Source of the DNA: Alentia gelatinosa
Lineage: Eukaryota; Annelida; Polychaeta; Phyllodocida; Polynoidae
Length of the DNA: 64,000 bases
Direction of reading: 5' to 3'
NCBI GenBank assembly: GCA_950022655.1
Contig: OX465589.1
Location: 32,279,970-32,343,969, forward strand
Shown here: piece by piece, positions 24,086 through 38,155 of the stretch
How the letters are laid out: every line of letters starts with the position of its first letter
Numbering within the stretch: position 1 is the stretch's first letter
Notes under the pieces: generated by a model
Told to the model about the DNA's origin: nothing
The model's database searches: none
What the model saw: only the letters and a program-made list of their open reading frames with translations
Position numbers and translations under genes: made by a program

Positions 24086-25844
24086 AGGCCTACTTAATTG
24101 GTCGCTAGTTTATGCAGCGACCTTGATATTGACTGCACTTGTTACTGATAGATTGGCCATCAACCCCTGTCTGTGCTGAGCTCCTCACTCTCAGTCGGAT
24201 AGATTGACGTGCCGTACCGTACGCAGAATTTAACTCACTGTCGCCCAAATTATCATAGCCCAAGACATCTAAGGATGATACGTACCAAATGCGGATATTC
24301 ACTTCCAGTTAGAATTCAGCCATGAGACTTTAACACCAGTTAGGGACACATATAACCTACGATCACCTAAAATATGAAGAAAATCGGCCAATTAGATCTA
24401 ACGATATTCGTGTTTGAATCTGGTGCTATCAAATGCTGCTCTGGTGGCCAGTGTAGGCCTACTTAATTGGTCGCTAGTTTATGCAGCGACCTTGATATTG
24501 ACTGCACTTGTTACTGATAGATTGGCCATCAACCCCTGTCTGTGCTGAGCTCCTCACTCTCAGTCGAATAGATTGATGGGCCTTACCTTACGCAGAATTT
24601 AACTGACTGTCGTCCAAATTATCATAGCCCAAGACATCTGAGGATGATGCGTACCAAATGCGGAAATTCACTTCCCGTTGGAATATGGCCATGAAACTTT
24701 AACACCAGTTAGGGACACATATAACCTACGATCACCTAAAATATGAAGAAAATCGGCCGCTTGGATCTAACGACATTCACGTTTGAATATGGTTGTATCA
24801 AATGCTGCTGTGGTGGCCAGTGTACTGACGCTGGGTGACTATGATAAGAACTAACGTTTTAATTGACAGGTCCTGCCACCTGGTGTATTATGTGAAACCA
24901 GGTTCCTCACTACATTCATAACGCCCTTAACATGCCCTCTTCCTGTCAGACTCAGTGGTCTAGAGGCAGTGTCAGCAAGGGAAATCTATGGTTGAGAATT
25001 CAATCCCCTTCAATGCAGAGCGGGTTTTTTTTCAAGAGTCATGGGTGAGACAGTTAGGCTGGGTGAGACAGACTCAGGCAGAGTGAGACAGACTCAGGCA
25101 GGGTGAGACAGACTCGGGAAGGGTGAGTTGAGACAGACTCAGGCAGGGTGAGACAGACTCTGGCAGGATGATGAGAGACAGACTCAGGCAGGGTATAAAA
25201 GACACGGGCAGGGCGAGATAGGCTTGGGCAGGGTGATGAGAAACAGACTTGGACAATGTGAGACAGACATGGGCAGGATAATGTGAGACAAACTGGGGCA
25301 GGGTGAGACAGAGTCAGGCAGGGTGAGACAGACTCAGGAAGGGTGAGGTGAGACAGAGTCAGGCAGGGTGAGACAGACTTGGGCAGGGTGATGAGAGACA
25401 GACTCAGGCAGGGTATGACAGACTTGGGTAGAGCGACATAGACTTGAGCAGAGTGATGAGAGACAGACTGGGGCAGGGTGAGACAGACTCACACAGGATG
25501 AGACAGACTCAGACAGGGTGAGACAGACTCGGGCAGGGTTAGGTAATACAGACTCAGGCAGGGTGAAACAGACTCGGTCAGGGTGAAGGGAGACAGACAG
25601 AGGGAGGGTATAACAGACATGGGCAGTTTCAGGTTAGACAGACTAGGGTAGGTCGAGACAGACTGGGGCAGGGTAAGTTGAGACAGACTGGGACAGGGTG
25701 AGAAAGACATGGGCAGGATAATGAGAGACAGACTGGGGCAGGGTTAGACAGAGTCAGGCAGGGTGAGACAGACTCGGGAAGGGTGAGACAATCTCGGGCA
25801 GGGTGATGAGAGACAGACTCAGGGAGGGTATGACAGACTCGGGC
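24086..25844 (+). repeat. Unit 14 (1,759 bp)
   Basis: Monomer A 24086-24454 has CTGGTGCTATC. Monomer B 24455-24823 has CTGCTGTGG. The tRNA-like segment 24945-25020 has GAGGCAG, a private GAAATCTATGG, GAGAATTC and TCAATGC. Minisatellite 25042-25844. It looks like a two-unit-distant duplicate of unit 12. Confidence 0.95.
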
Positions 25845-27603
25845 AGGCCTACTTAATTGGTCGCTAGTTTATGCAGCGACCTTGATATTGACTGCACTTG
25901 TTACTGATAGATTGGCCATCAACCCCTGTCTGTGCTGAGCTCCTCACTCTCAGTCGGATAGATTGACGTGCCGTACCGTACGCAGAATTTAACTCACTGT
26001 CGCCCAAATTATCATAGCCCAAGACATCTAAGGATGATACGTACCAAATGCGGAAATTCACTTCCAGTTAGAATTCAGCCATGAGACTTTAACACCAGTT
26101 AGGGACACATATAACCTACGATCACCTAAAATATGAAGAAAATCGGCCAATTAGATCTAACGATATTCGTGTTTGAATCTGGTTGTATCAAATGCTGCTC
26201 TGGTGGCCAGTGTAGGCCTACTTAATTGGTCGCTAGTTTATGCAGCGACCTTGATATTGACTGCACTTGTTACTGATAGATTGGCCATCAACCCCTGCCT
26301 GTGCTGAGCTCCTCACTCTCAGTCGAATAGATTGATGGGCCTTACCTTACGCAGAATTTAACTGACTGTCGTCCAAATTATCATAGCCCAAGACATCTGA
26401 GGATGATGCGTACCAAATGCGGAAATTCACTTCCCGTTGGAATATGGCCATGAAACTTTAACACCAGTTAGGGACACATATAACCTACGATCACCTAAAA
26501 TATGAAGAAATTCGGCCGCTTGGATCTAACGACATTCACGTTTGAATATGGTTGTATCAAATGCTGCTCTGGTGGCCAGTGTACTGACGCTGGGTGACTA
26601 TGATAAGAACTAACGTTTTAATTGACAGGTCCTGCCACCTGGTGTATTATGTGAAACCAGGTTCCTCACTACATTCATAACGCCCTTAACATGCCCTCTT
26701 CCTGTCAGACTCAGTGGTCTAGAGGTAGTGTCAGCAAGGGAAACCTATGGTTGAGAGTTCAATCCCCTTCCATGCAGAGCGGGTTTTTTTTCAAGAGTCA
26801 TGGGTGAGACAGTTAGGCTGGGTGAGACAGACTCAGGCAGAGTGAGACAGACTCAGGCAGGGTGAGACAGACTCGGGAAGGGTGAGTTGAGACAGACTCA
26901 GGCAGGGTGAGACAGACTCTGGCAGGATGATGAGAGACAGACTCAGGCAGGGTATAAAAGACACGGGCAGGGCGAGATAGGCTTGGGCAGGGTGATGAGA
27001 AACAGACTTGGACAATGTGAGACAGACATGGGCAGGATAATGTGAGACAAACTGGGGCAGGGTGAGACAGAGTCAGGCAGGGTGAGACAGACTCAGGAAG
27101 GGTGAGGTGAGACAGAGTCAGGCAGGGTGAGACAGACTTGGGCAGGGTGATGAGAGACAGACTCAGGCAGGGTATGACAGACTTGGGTAGAGCGACATAG
27201 ACTTGAGCAGAGTGATGAGAGACAGACTGGGGCAGGGTGAGACAGACTCACACAGGATGAGACAGACTCAGACAGGGTGAGACAGACTCGGGCAGGGTTA
27301 GGTAATACAGACTCAGGCAGGGTGAAACAGACTCGGTCAGGGTGAAGGGAGACAGACAGAGGGAGGGTATAACAGACATGGGCAGTTTCAGGTTAGACAG
27401 ACTAGGGTAGGTCGAGACAGACTGGGGCAGGGTAAGTTGAGACAGACTGGGACAGGGTGAGAAAGACATGGGCAGGATAATGAGAGACAGACTGGGGCAG
27501 GGTTAGACAGAGTCAGGCAGGGTGAGACAGACTCGGGAAGGGTGAGACAATCTCGGGCAGGGTGATGAGAGACAGACTCAGGGAGGGTATGACAGACTCG
27601 GGC
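25845..27603 (+). repeat. Unit 15 (1,759 bp)
   Basis: Monomer A 25845-26213 has GCGGAAATTC. Monomer B 26214-26582 has the rare CCCCTGCCTG, shared only with unit 29, and GAAATTCGG. tRNA-like segment 26704-26779. Minisatellite 26801-27603. Confidence 0.95.
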
Positions 27604-29362
27604 AGGCCTACTTAATTGGTCGCTAGTTTATGCAGCGACCTTGATATTGACTGCACTTGTTACTGATAGATTGGCCATCAACCCCTGTCTGTGCTGAGCT
27701 CCTCACTCTCAGTCGGATAGATTGACGTGCCGTACCGTACGCAGAATTTAACTCACTGTCGCCCAAATTATCATAGCCCAAGACATCTAAGGATGATACG
27801 TACCAAATGCGGAAATTCACTTCCAGTTAGAATTCAGCCATGAGACTTTAACACCAGTTAGGGACACATATAACCTACGATCACCTAAAATATGAAGAAA
27901 ATCGGCCAATTAGATCTAACGATATTCGTGTTTGAATCTGGTTGTATCAAATGCTGCTCTGGTGGCCAGTGTAGGCCTACTTAATTGGTCGCTAGTTTAT
28001 GCAGCGACCTTGATATTGACTGCACTTGTTACTGATAGATTGGCCATCAACCCCTGTCTGTGCTGAGCTCCTCACTCTCAGTCGAATAGATTGATGGGCC
28101 TTACCTTACGCAGAATTTAACTGACTGTCGTCCAAATTATCATAGCCCAAGACATCTGAGGATGATGCGTACCAAATGCGGAAATTCACTTCCCGTTGGA
28201 ATATGGCCATGAAACTTTAACACCAGTTAGGGACACATATAACCTACGATCACCTAAAATATGAAGAAAATCGGCCGCTTGGATCTAACGACATTCACGT
28301 TTGAATATGGTTGTATCAAATGCTGCTCTGGTGGCCAGTGTACTGACGCTGGGTGACTATGATAAGAACTAACGTTTTAATTGACAGGTCCTGCCACCTG
28401 GTGTATTATGTGAAACCAGGTTCCTCACTACATTCATAACGCCCTTAACATGCCCTCTTCCTGTCAGACTCAGTGGTCTAGAGGTAGTGTCAGCAAGGGA
28501 AACCTATGGTTGAGAGTTCAATCCCCTTCCATGCAGAGCGGGTTTTTTTTCAAGAGTCATGGGTGAGACAGTTAGGCTGGGTGAGACAGACTCAGGCAGA
28601 GTGAGACAGACTCAGGCAGGGTGAGACAGACTCGGGAAGGGTGAGTTGAGACAGACTCAGGCAGGGTGAGACAGACTCTGGCAGGATGATGAGAGACAGA
28701 CTCAGGCAGGGTATAAAAGACACGGGCAGGGCGAGATAGGCTTGGGCAGGGTGATGAGAAACAGACTTGGACAATGTGAGACAGACATGGGCAGGATAAT
28801 GTGAGACAAACTGGGGCAGGGTGAGACAGAGTCAGGCAGGGTGAGACAGACTCAGGAAGGGTGAGGTGAGACAGAGTCAGGCAGGGTGAGACAGACTTGG
28901 GCAGGGTGATGAGAGACAGACTCAGGCAGGGTATGACAGACTTGGGTAGAGCGACATAGACTTGAGCAGAGTGATGAGAGACAGACTGGGGCAGGGTGAG
29001 ACAGACTCACACAGGATGAGACAGACTCAGACAGGGTGAGACAGACTCGGGCAGGGTTAGGTAATACAGACTCAGGCAGGGTGAAACAGACTCGGTCAGG
29101 GTGAAGGGAGACAGACAGAGGGAGGGTATAACAGACATGGGCAGTTTCAGGTTAGACAGACTAGGGTAGGTCGAGACAGACTGGGGCAGGGTAAGTTGAG
29201 ACAGACTGGGACAGGGTGAGAAAGACATGGGCAGGATAATGAGAGACAGACTGGGGCAGGGTTAGACAGAGTCAGGCAGGGTGAGACAGACTCGGGAAGG
29301 GTGAGACAATCTCGGGCAGGGTGATGAGAGACAGACTCAGGGAGGGTATGACAGACTCGAAC
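27604..29362 (+). repeat. Unit 16 (1,759 bp)
   Basis: Monomer A 27604-27972 has GCGGAAATTC. Monomer B 27973-28341 is common-type. tRNA-like segment 28463-28538. The minisatellite 28560-29362 ends CTCGAACAGG. Homology to the downstream 28-kb copy stops inside its B monomer, near 28,260. Confidence 0.95.
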
Positions 29363-31121
29363 AGGCCTACTTAATTGGTCGCTAGTTTATGCAGCGACCT
29401 TGATATTGACTGCACTTGTTACTGATAGATTGGCCATCAACCCCTGTCTGTGCTGAGCTCCTCACTTTCAGTCGGATAGATTGACGTGCCGTACCGTACG
29501 CAGAATTTAACTCACTGTCACCCAAATTATCATAGCCCAAGACATCTAAGGATGAAACGTACCAAATGCGGATATTCACTTCCAGTTAGAATTCAGCCAT
29601 GAGACTTTAACACCAGTTAGGGACACATATAACCTACGATCACCTAAAATATGAAGAAAATCGGCCAATTAGATCTAACGATATTCGTGTTTGAATCTGG
29701 TTGTATCAAATGCTGCTCTGGTGGCCAGTGTAGGCCTACTTAATTGGTCGCTAGTTTATGCAGCGACCTTGATATTGACTGCACTTGTTACTGATAGATT
29801 GGCCATCAATCCCTGTCTGTGCTGAGCTCCTCACTCTCAGTCGGATAGATTGACGTGCCGTACCGTACGCAGAATTTAACTGACTGTCGTCCAAATTATC
29901 ATAGCCCAAGACATCTGAGGATGATGCGTACCAAATGCGGAAATTCACTTCCCGTTGGAATATGGCCATGAAACTTTAACACCAGTTAGGGACACATATA
30001 ACCTACGATCACCTAAAATATGAAGAAATTCGGCCGCTTGGATCTAACGACATTCACGTTTGAATATGGTTGTATCAAATGCTGCTCTGGTGGCCAGTGT
30101 ACTGACGCTGGGTGACTATGATAAGAACTAACGTTTTAATTGACAGGTCCTGCCACCTGGTGTATTATGTGAAACCAGGTTCCTCACTACATTCATAACG
30201 CCCTTAACATGCCCTCTTCCTGTCAGACTCAGTGGTCTAGAGGTAGTGTCAGCAAGGGAAACCTATGGTTGAGAGTTCAATCCCCTTCCATGCAGAGCGG
30301 GTTTTTTTTCAAGAGTCATGGGTGAGACAGTTAGGCTGGGTGAGACAGACTCAGGCAGAGTGAGACAGACTCAGGCAGGGTGAGACAGACTCGGGAAGGG
30401 TGAGTTGAGACAGACTCAGGCAGGGTGAGACAGACTCTGGCAGGATGATGAGAGACAGACTCAGGCAGGGTATAAAAGACACGGGCAGGGCGAGATAGGC
30501 TTGGGCAGGGTGATGAGAAACAGACTTGGACAATGTGAGACAGACATGGGCAGGATAATGTGAGACAAACTGGGGCAGGGTGAGACAGAGTCAGGCAGGG
30601 TGAGACAGACTCAGGAAGGGTGAGGTGAGACAGAGTCAGGCAGGGTGAGACAGACTTGGGCAGGGTGATGAGAGACAGACTCAGGCAGGGTATGACAGAC
30701 TTGGGTAGAGCGACATAGACTTGAGCAGAGTGATGAGAGACAGACTGGGGCAGGGTGAGACAGACTCACACAGGATGAGACAGACTCAGACAGGGTGAGA
30801 CAGACTCGGGCAGGGTTAGGTAATACAGACTCAGGCAGGGTGAAACAGACTCGGTCAGGGTGAAGGGAGACAGACAGGGGGAGGGTATAACAGACATGGG
30901 CAGTTTCAGGTTAGACAGACTAGGGTAGGTCGAGACAGACTGGGGCAGGGTAAGTTGAGACAGACTGGGACAGGGTGAGAAAGACATGGGCAGGATAATG
31001 AGAGACAGACTGGGGCAGGGTTAGACAGAGTCAGGCAGGGTGAGACAGACTCGGGAAGGGTGAGACAATCTCGGGCAGGGTGATGAGAGACAGACTCAGG
31101 GAGGGTATGACAGACTCGGGC
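29363..31121 (+). repeat. Unit 17 (1,759 bp)
   Basis: Monomer A 29363-29731 has CTTTCAG, GTCACCC and a private GATGAAACG. Monomer B 29732-30100 is A-type with AATCCCTG and GAAATTCGG. tRNA-like segment 30222-30297. The minisatellite 30319-31121 has CAGGGGGAG. From B onward it matches unit 1. Confidence 0.95.
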
Positions 31122-32880
31122 AGGCCTACTTAATTGGTCGCTAGTTTATGCAGCGACCTTGAAATTGACTGCAATTGTTACTGATAGATTGGCCATCAAC
31201 CCCTGTCTGTGCTGAGCTCCTCACTCTCAGTCGGATAGATTGACGTGCCGTACCGTACGCAGAATTTAACTCACTGTCGCCCAAATTATCATAGCCCAAG
31301 ACATCTAAGGATGATACGTACCAAATGCGGAGATTCACTTCCAGTTAGAATTCAGCCATGAGACTTTAACACCAGTTAGGGACACATATAACCTACGATC
31401 ACCTAAAATATGAAGAAAATCGGCCAATTAGATCTAACGATATTCGTGTTTGAATCTGGTTGTAACAAATGCTGCTCTGGTGGCCAGTGTAGGCCTACTT
31501 AATTGGTCGCTAGTTTATGCAGCGACCTTGATATTGACTGCACTTGTTACTGATAGATTGGCCATCAACCCCTGTCTGTGCTGAGCTCCTCACTCTCAGT
31601 CGAATAGATTGATGGGCCTTACCTTACGCAGAATTTAACTGACTGTCGTCCAAATTATCATAGCCCAAGACATCTGAGGATGATGCGTACCAAATGCGGA
31701 AATTCACTTCCCGTTGGAATATGGCCATGAAACTTTAACACCAGTTAGGGACACATATAACCTACGATCACCTAAAATATGAAGAAAATCGGCCGCTTGG
31801 ATCTAACGACATTCACGTTTGAATATGGTTGTATCAAATGCTGCTCTGGTGGCCAGTGTACTGACGCTGGGTGACTATGATAAGAACTAACGTTTTAATT
31901 GACAGGTCCTGCCACCTGGTGTATTATGTGAAACCAGGTTCCTCACTACATTCATAACGCCCTTAACATGCCCTCTTCCTGTCAGACTCAGTGGTCTAGA
32001 GGTAGTGTCAGCAAGGGAAACCTATGGTTGAGAGTTCAATCCCCTTCCATGCAGAGCGGGTTTTTTTTCAAGAGTCATGGGTGAGACAGTTAGGCTGGGT
32101 GAGACAGACTCAGGCAGAGTGAGACAGACTCAGGCAGGGTGAGACAGACTCGGGAAGGGTGAGTTGAGACAGACTCAGGCAGGGTGAGACAGACTCTGGC
32201 AGGATGATGAGAGACAGACTCAGGCAGGGTATAAAAGACACGGGCAGGGCGAGATAGGCTTGGGCAGGGTGATGAGAAACAGACTTGGACAATGTGAGAC
32301 AGACATGGGCAGGATAATGTGAGACAAACTGGGGCAGGGTGAGACAGAGTCAGGCAGGGTGAGACAGACTCAGGAAGGGTGAGGTGAGACAGAGTCAGGC
32401 AGGGTGAGACAGACTTGGGCAGGGTGATGAGAGACAGACTCAGGCAGGGTATGACAGACTTGGGTAGAGCGACATAGACTTGAGCAGAGTGATGAGAGAC
32501 AGACTGGGGCAGGGTGAGACAGACTCACACAGGATGAGACAGACTCAGACAAGGTGAGACAGACTCGGGCAGGGTTAGGTAATACAGACTCAGGCAGGGT
32601 GAAACAGACTCGGTCAGGGTGAAGGGAGACAGACAGAGGGAGGGTATAACAGACATGGGCAGTTTCAGGTTAGACAGACTAGGGTAGGTCGAGACAGACT
32701 GGGGCAGGGTAAGTTGAGACAGACTGGGACAGGGTGAGAAAGACATGGGCAGGATAATGAGAGACAGGCTGGGGCAGGGTTAGACAGAGTCAGGCAGGGT
32801 GAGACAGACTCGGGAAGGGTGAGACAATCTCGGGCAGGGTGATGAGAGACAGACTCAGGGAGGGTATGACAGACTCGGGC
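31122..32880 (+). repeat. Unit 18 (1,759 bp)
   Basis: Monomer A 31122-31490 has TTGAAATTGACTGCAATTG, a private GCGGAGATTC and TGTAACAAA. Monomer B 31491-31859. tRNA-like segment 31981-32056. The minisatellite 32078-32880 has a private CAGACAAGGTG at 32546-32556 and the GACAGGCTGG variant. Confidence 0.95.
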
Positions 32881-34637
32881 AGGCCTACTTAATTGGTCGC
32901 TAGTTTATGCAGCGACCTTGATATTGACTGCACTTGTTACTGATAGATTGGCCATCAACCCCTGTCTGTGCTGAGCTCCTCACTCTCAGTCGGATAGATT
33001 GACGTGCCGTACCGTACGCAGAATTTAACTCAGTCGCCCAAATTATCATAGCCCAAGACATCTAAGGATGATACGTACCAAATGCGGATATTCACTTCCA
33101 GTTAGAATTCAGCCATGAGACTTTAACACCAGTTAGGGACACATATAACCTACGATCACCTAAAATATGAAGAAAATCGGCCAATTAGATCTAACGATAT
33201 TCGTGTTTGAATCTGGTTGTATCAAATGCTGCTCTGGTGGCCAGTGTAGGCCTACTTAATTGGTCGCTAGTTTATGCAGCGACCTTGATATTGACTGCAC
33301 TTGTTACTGATAGATTGGCCATCAACCCCTGTCTGTGCTGAGCTCCTCACTCTCAGTCGAATAGATTGATGGGCCTTACCTTACGCAGAATTTAACTGAC
33401 TGTCGTCCAAATTATCATAGCCCAAGACATCTGAGGATGATGCGTACCAAATGCGGAAATTCACTTCCCGTTGGAATATGGCCATGAAACTTTAACACTA
33501 GTTAGGGACACATATAACCTACGATCACCTAAAATATGAAGAAAATCGGCCGCGTGGATCTAACGACATTCACGTTTGAATATGGTTGTATCAAATGCTG
33601 CTCTGGTGGCCAGTGTACTGACGCTGGGTGACTATGATAAGAACTAACGTTTTAATTGACAGGTCCTGCCACCTGGTGTATTATGTGAAACCAGGTTCCT
33701 CACTACATTCATAACGCCCTTAACATGCCCTCTTCCTGTCAGACTCAGTGGTCTAGAGGTAGTGTCAGCAAGGGAAACCTATGGTTGAGAGTTCAATCCC
33801 CTTCCATGCAGAGCGGTTTTTTTTTCAAGAGTCATGGGTGAGACAGTTAGGCTGGGTGAGACAGACTCAGGCAGAGTGAGACAGACTCAGGCAGGGTGAG
33901 ACAGACTCGGGAAGGGTGAGTTGAGACAGACTCAGGCAGGGTGAGACAGACTCTGGCAGGATGATGAGAGACAGACTCAGGCAGGGTATAAAAGACACGG
34001 GCAGGGCGAGATAGGCTTGGGCAGGGTGATGAGAAACAGACTTGGACAATGTGAGACAGACATGGGCAGGATAATGTGAGACAAACTGGGGCAGGGTGAG
34101 ACAGAGTCAGGCAGGGTGAGACAGACTCAGGAAGGGTGAGGTGAGACAGAGTCAGGCAGGGTGAGACAGACTTGGGCAGGGTGATGAGAGACAGACTCAG
34201 GCAGGGTATGACAGACTTGGGTAGAGCGACATAGACTTGAGCAGAGTGATGAGAGACAGACTGGGGCAGGGTGAGACAGACTCACACAGGATGAGACAGA
34301 CTCAGACAGGGTGAGACAGACTCGGGCAGGGTTAGGTAATACAGACTCAGGCAGGGTGAAACAGACTCGGTCAGGGTGAAGGGAGACAGACAGAGGGAGG
34401 GTATAACAGACATGGGCAGTTTCAGGTTAGACAGACTAGGGTAGGTCGAGACAGACTGGGGCAGGGTAAGTTGAGACAGACTGGGACAGGGTGAGAAAGA
34501 CATGGGCAGGATAATGAGAGACAGACTGGGGCAGGGTTAGACAGAGTCAGGCAGGGTGAGACAGACTCGGGAAGGGTGAGACAATCTCGGGCAGGGTGAT
34601 GAGAGACAGACTCAGGGAGGGTATGACAGACTCGGGC
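32881..34637 (+). repeat. Unit 19 (1,757 bp)
   Basis: Monomer A 32881-33247 has the CT deletion. Monomer B 33248-33616 has CACTAGTTAG and GCCGCGTGG. tRNA-like segment 33738-33813 with T9. Minisatellite 33835-34637. Counterpart of unit 3. Confidence 0.95.
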
Positions 34638-36396
34638 AGGCCTACTTAATTGGTCGCTAGTTTATGCAGCGACCTTGATATTGACTGCACTTGTTACTGA
34701 TAGATTGGCCATCAACCCCTGTCTGTGCTGAGCTCCTCACTTTCAGTCGGATAGATTGACGTGCCGTACCGTACGCAGAATTTAACTCACTGTCGCCCAA
34801 ATTATCATAGCCCAAGACATCTAAGGATGATACGTACCAAATGCGGATATTCACTTCCAGTTAGAATTCAGCCATGAGACTTTAACACCAGTTAGGGACA
34901 CATATAACCTACGATCACCTAAAATATGAAGAAAATCGGCCAATTAGATCTAACGATATTCGTGTTTGAATCTGGTTGTATCAAATGCTGCTCTGGTGGC
35001 CAGTGTAGGCCTACTTAATTGGTCGCTAGTTTATGCAGCGACCTTGATATTGACTGCACTTGTTACTGATAGATTGGCCATCAACCCCTGTCTGTGCTGA
35101 GCTCCTCACTCTCAGTCGGATAGATTGACGTGCCGTACCGTACGCAGAATTTAACTGACTGTCGTCCAAATTATCATAGCCCAAGACATCTGAGGATGAT
35201 GCGTACCAAATGCGGAAATTCACTTCCCGTTGGAATATGGCCATGAAACTTTAACACCAGTTAGGGACACATATAACCTACGATCACCTAAAATATGAAG
35301 AAAATCGGCCGCTTGGATCTAACGACATTCACGTTTGAATATGGTTGTATCAAATGCTGCTCTGGTGGCCAGTGTACTGACGCTGGGTGACTATGATAAG
35401 AACTAACGTTTTAATTGACAGGTCCTGCCACCTGGTGTATTATGTGAAACCAGGTTCCTCACTACATTCATAACGCCCTTAACATGCCCTCTTCCTGTCA
35501 GACTCAGTGGTCTAGAGGTAGTGTCAGCAAGGGAAACCTATGGTTGAGAGTTCAATCCCCTTCCATGCAGAGCGGTTTTTTTTTCAAGAGTCATGGGTGA
35601 GACAGTTAGGCTGGGTGAGACAGACTCAGGCAGAGTGAGACAGACTCAGGCAGGGTGAGACAGACTCGAGAAGAGTGAGTTGAGACAGACTCAGGCAGGG
35701 TGAGACAGACTCTGGCAGGATGATGAGAGACAGACTCAGGCAGGGTATAAAAGACACGGGCAGGGCGAGATAGGCTTGGGCAGGGTGATGAGAAACAGAC
35801 TTGGACAATGTGAGACAGACATGGGCAGGATAATGTGAGACAAACTGGGGCAGGGTGAGACAGAGTCAGGCAGGGTGAGACAGACTCAGGAAGGGTGAGG
35901 TGAGACAGAGTCAGGCAGGGTGAGACAGACTTGGGCAGGGTGATGAGAGACAGACTCAGGCAGGGTATGACAGACTTGGGTAGAGCGACATAGACTTGAG
36001 CAGAGTGATGAGAGACAGACTGGGGCAGGGTGAGACAGACTCACACAGGATGAGACAGACTCAGACAGGGTGAGACAGACTCGGGCAGGGTTAGGTAATA
36101 CAGACTCAGGCAGGGTGAAACAGACTCGGTCAGGGTGAAGGGAGACAGACAGAGGGAGGGTATAACAGACATGGGCAGTTTCAGGTTAGACAGACTAGGG
36201 TAGGTCGAGACAGACTGGGGCAGGGTAAGTTGAGACAGACTGGGACAGGGTGAGAAAGACATGGGCAGGATAATGAGAGACAGACTGGGGCAGGGTTAGA
36301 CAGAGTCAGGCAGGGTGAGACAGACTCGGGAAGGGTGAGACAATCTCGGGCAGGGTGATGAGAGACAGACTCAGGGAGGGTATGACAGACTCGGGC
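34638..36396 (+). repeat. Unit 20 (1,759 bp)
   Basis: Monomer A 34638-35006 has CTTTCAG. Monomer B 35007-35375 is A-type. tRNA-like segment 35497-35572 with T9. The minisatellite 35594-36396 has CGAGAAGAGTG. Counterpart of unit 4. Confidence 0.95.
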
Positions 36397-38155
36397 AGGC
36401 CTACTTAATTGGTCGCTAGTTTATGCAGCGACCTTGATATTGACTGCACTTGTTACTGATAGATTGGCCATCAACCCCTGTCTGTGCTGAGCTCCTCACT
36501 CTCAGTCGGATAGATTGACGTGCCGTACCTTACGCAGAATTTAACTCACTGTCGCCCAAATTATCATAGCCCAAGACATCTAAGGATGATACGTACCAAA
36601 TGCGGATATTCACTTCCAGTTAGAATTCAGCCATGAGACTTTAACACCAGTTAGGGACACATATAACCTACGATCACCTAAAATATGAAGAAAATCGGCC
36701 AATTAGATCTAACGATATTCGTGTTTGAATCTGGTTGTATCAAATGCTGCTCTGGTGGCCAGTGTAGGCCTACTTAATTGGTCGCTAGTTTATGCAGCGA
36801 CCTTGATATTGACTGCACTTGTTACTGATAGATTGGCCATCAACCCCTGTCTGTGCTGAGCTCCTCACTCTCAGTCGAATAGATTGATAGGCCTTACCTT
36901 ACGCAGAATTTAACTGACTGTCGTCCAAATTATCATAGCCCAAGACATCTGAGGATGATGCGTACCAAATGCGGAAATTCACTTCCCGTTGGAATATGGC
37001 CATGAAACTTTAACACCAGTTAGGGACACATATAACCTACGATCACCTAAAATATGAAGAAAATCGGCCGCTTGGATCTAACGACATTCACGTTTTAATA
37101 TGGTTGTATCAAATGCTGCTGTGGTGGCCAGTGTACTGACGCTGGGTGACTATGATAAGAACTAACGTTTTAATTGACAGGTCCTGCCACCTGGTGTATT
37201 ATGTGAAACCAGGTTCCTCACTACATTCATAACGCCCTTAACATGCCCTCTTCCTGTCAGACTCAGTGGTCTAGAGGTAGTGTCAGCAAGGGAAACCTAT
37301 GGTTGAGAGTTCAATCCCCTTCCATGCAGAGCGGTTTTTTTTTCAAGAGTCATGGGTGAGACAGTTAGGCTGGGTGAGACAGACTCAGGCAGAGTGAGAC
37401 AGACTCAGGCAGGGTGAGACAGACTCGGGAAGGGTGAGTTGAGACAGACTCAGGCAGGGTGAGACAGACTCTGGCAGGATGATGAGAGACAGACTCAGGC
37501 AGGGTATAAAAGACACGGGCAGGGCGAGATAGGCTTGGGCAGGGTGATGAGAAACAGACTTGGACAATGTGAGACAGACATGGGCAGGATAATGTGAGAC
37601 AAACTGGGGCAGGGTGAGACAGAGTCAGGCAGGGTGAGACAGACTCAGGAAGGGTGAGGTGAGACAGAGTCAGGCAGGGTGAGACAGACTTGGGCAGGGT
37701 GATGAGAGACAGACTCAGGCAGGGTATGACAGACTTGGGTAGAGCGACATAGACTTGAGCAGAGTGATGAGAGACAGACTGGGGCAGGGTGAGACAGACT
37801 CACACAGGATGAGACAGACTCAGACAGGGTGAGACAGACTCGGGCAGGGTTAGGTAATACAGACTCAGGCAGGGTGAAACAGACTCGGTCAGGGTGAAGG
37901 GAGACAGACAGAGGGAGGGTATAACAGACATGGGCAGTTTCAGGTTAGACAGACTAGGGTAGGTCGAGACAGACTGGGGCAGGGTAAGTTGAGACAGACT
38001 GGGACAGGGTGAGAAAGACATGGGCAGGATAATGAGAGACAGACTGGGGCAGGGTTAGACAGAGTCAGGCAGGGTGAGACAGACTCGGGAAGGGTGAGAC
38101 AATCTCGGGCAGGGTGATGAGAGACAGACTCAGGGAGGGTATGACAGACTCGAAC
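36397..38155 (+). repeat. Unit 21 (1,759 bp)
   Basis: Monomer A 36397-36765 has the hybrid GTACCTTACG. Monomer B 36766-37134 has GATTGATAGG, CGTTTTAATATGG and CTGCTGTGG. tRNA-like segment 37256-37331 with T9. Minisatellite 37353-38155. Counterpart of unit 5 at every marker I checked. Confidence 0.95.

Larger units (their letters stand above)
18809..25844 (+). repeat. Possible two-unit internal duplication (units 11-12 and 13-14)
   Basis: Units 12 and 14 share CTGGTGCTATC, CTGCTGTGG, GAGGCAG, GAGAATTC and TCAATGC, with common-type units before each. They differ at GAAACCTATGG versus GAAATCTATGG and ATACATACC versus ATACGTACC. This fits duplication of a two-unit block. The second large copy has only one version. 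Confidence 0.65.
1592..28260 (+). repeat. Large duplicated segment, first copy
   Basis: From monomer B of unit 1 to monomer B of unit 16, the rare variants recur in the same order 28,140 bp downstream. Examples are CACTAGTTAG in units 3 and 19, CGTTTTAATATGG in 5 and 21, CCTATGTTTGAG in 6 and 22, GCGACTTTGAT in 7 and 23, GACAAACTCGGG in 10 and 26, and ATACATACC in 12 and 28. The left edge could extend to about 1,415. The right edge is set by the GAAAATCGG versus GAAATTCGG difference. Confidence 0.85.
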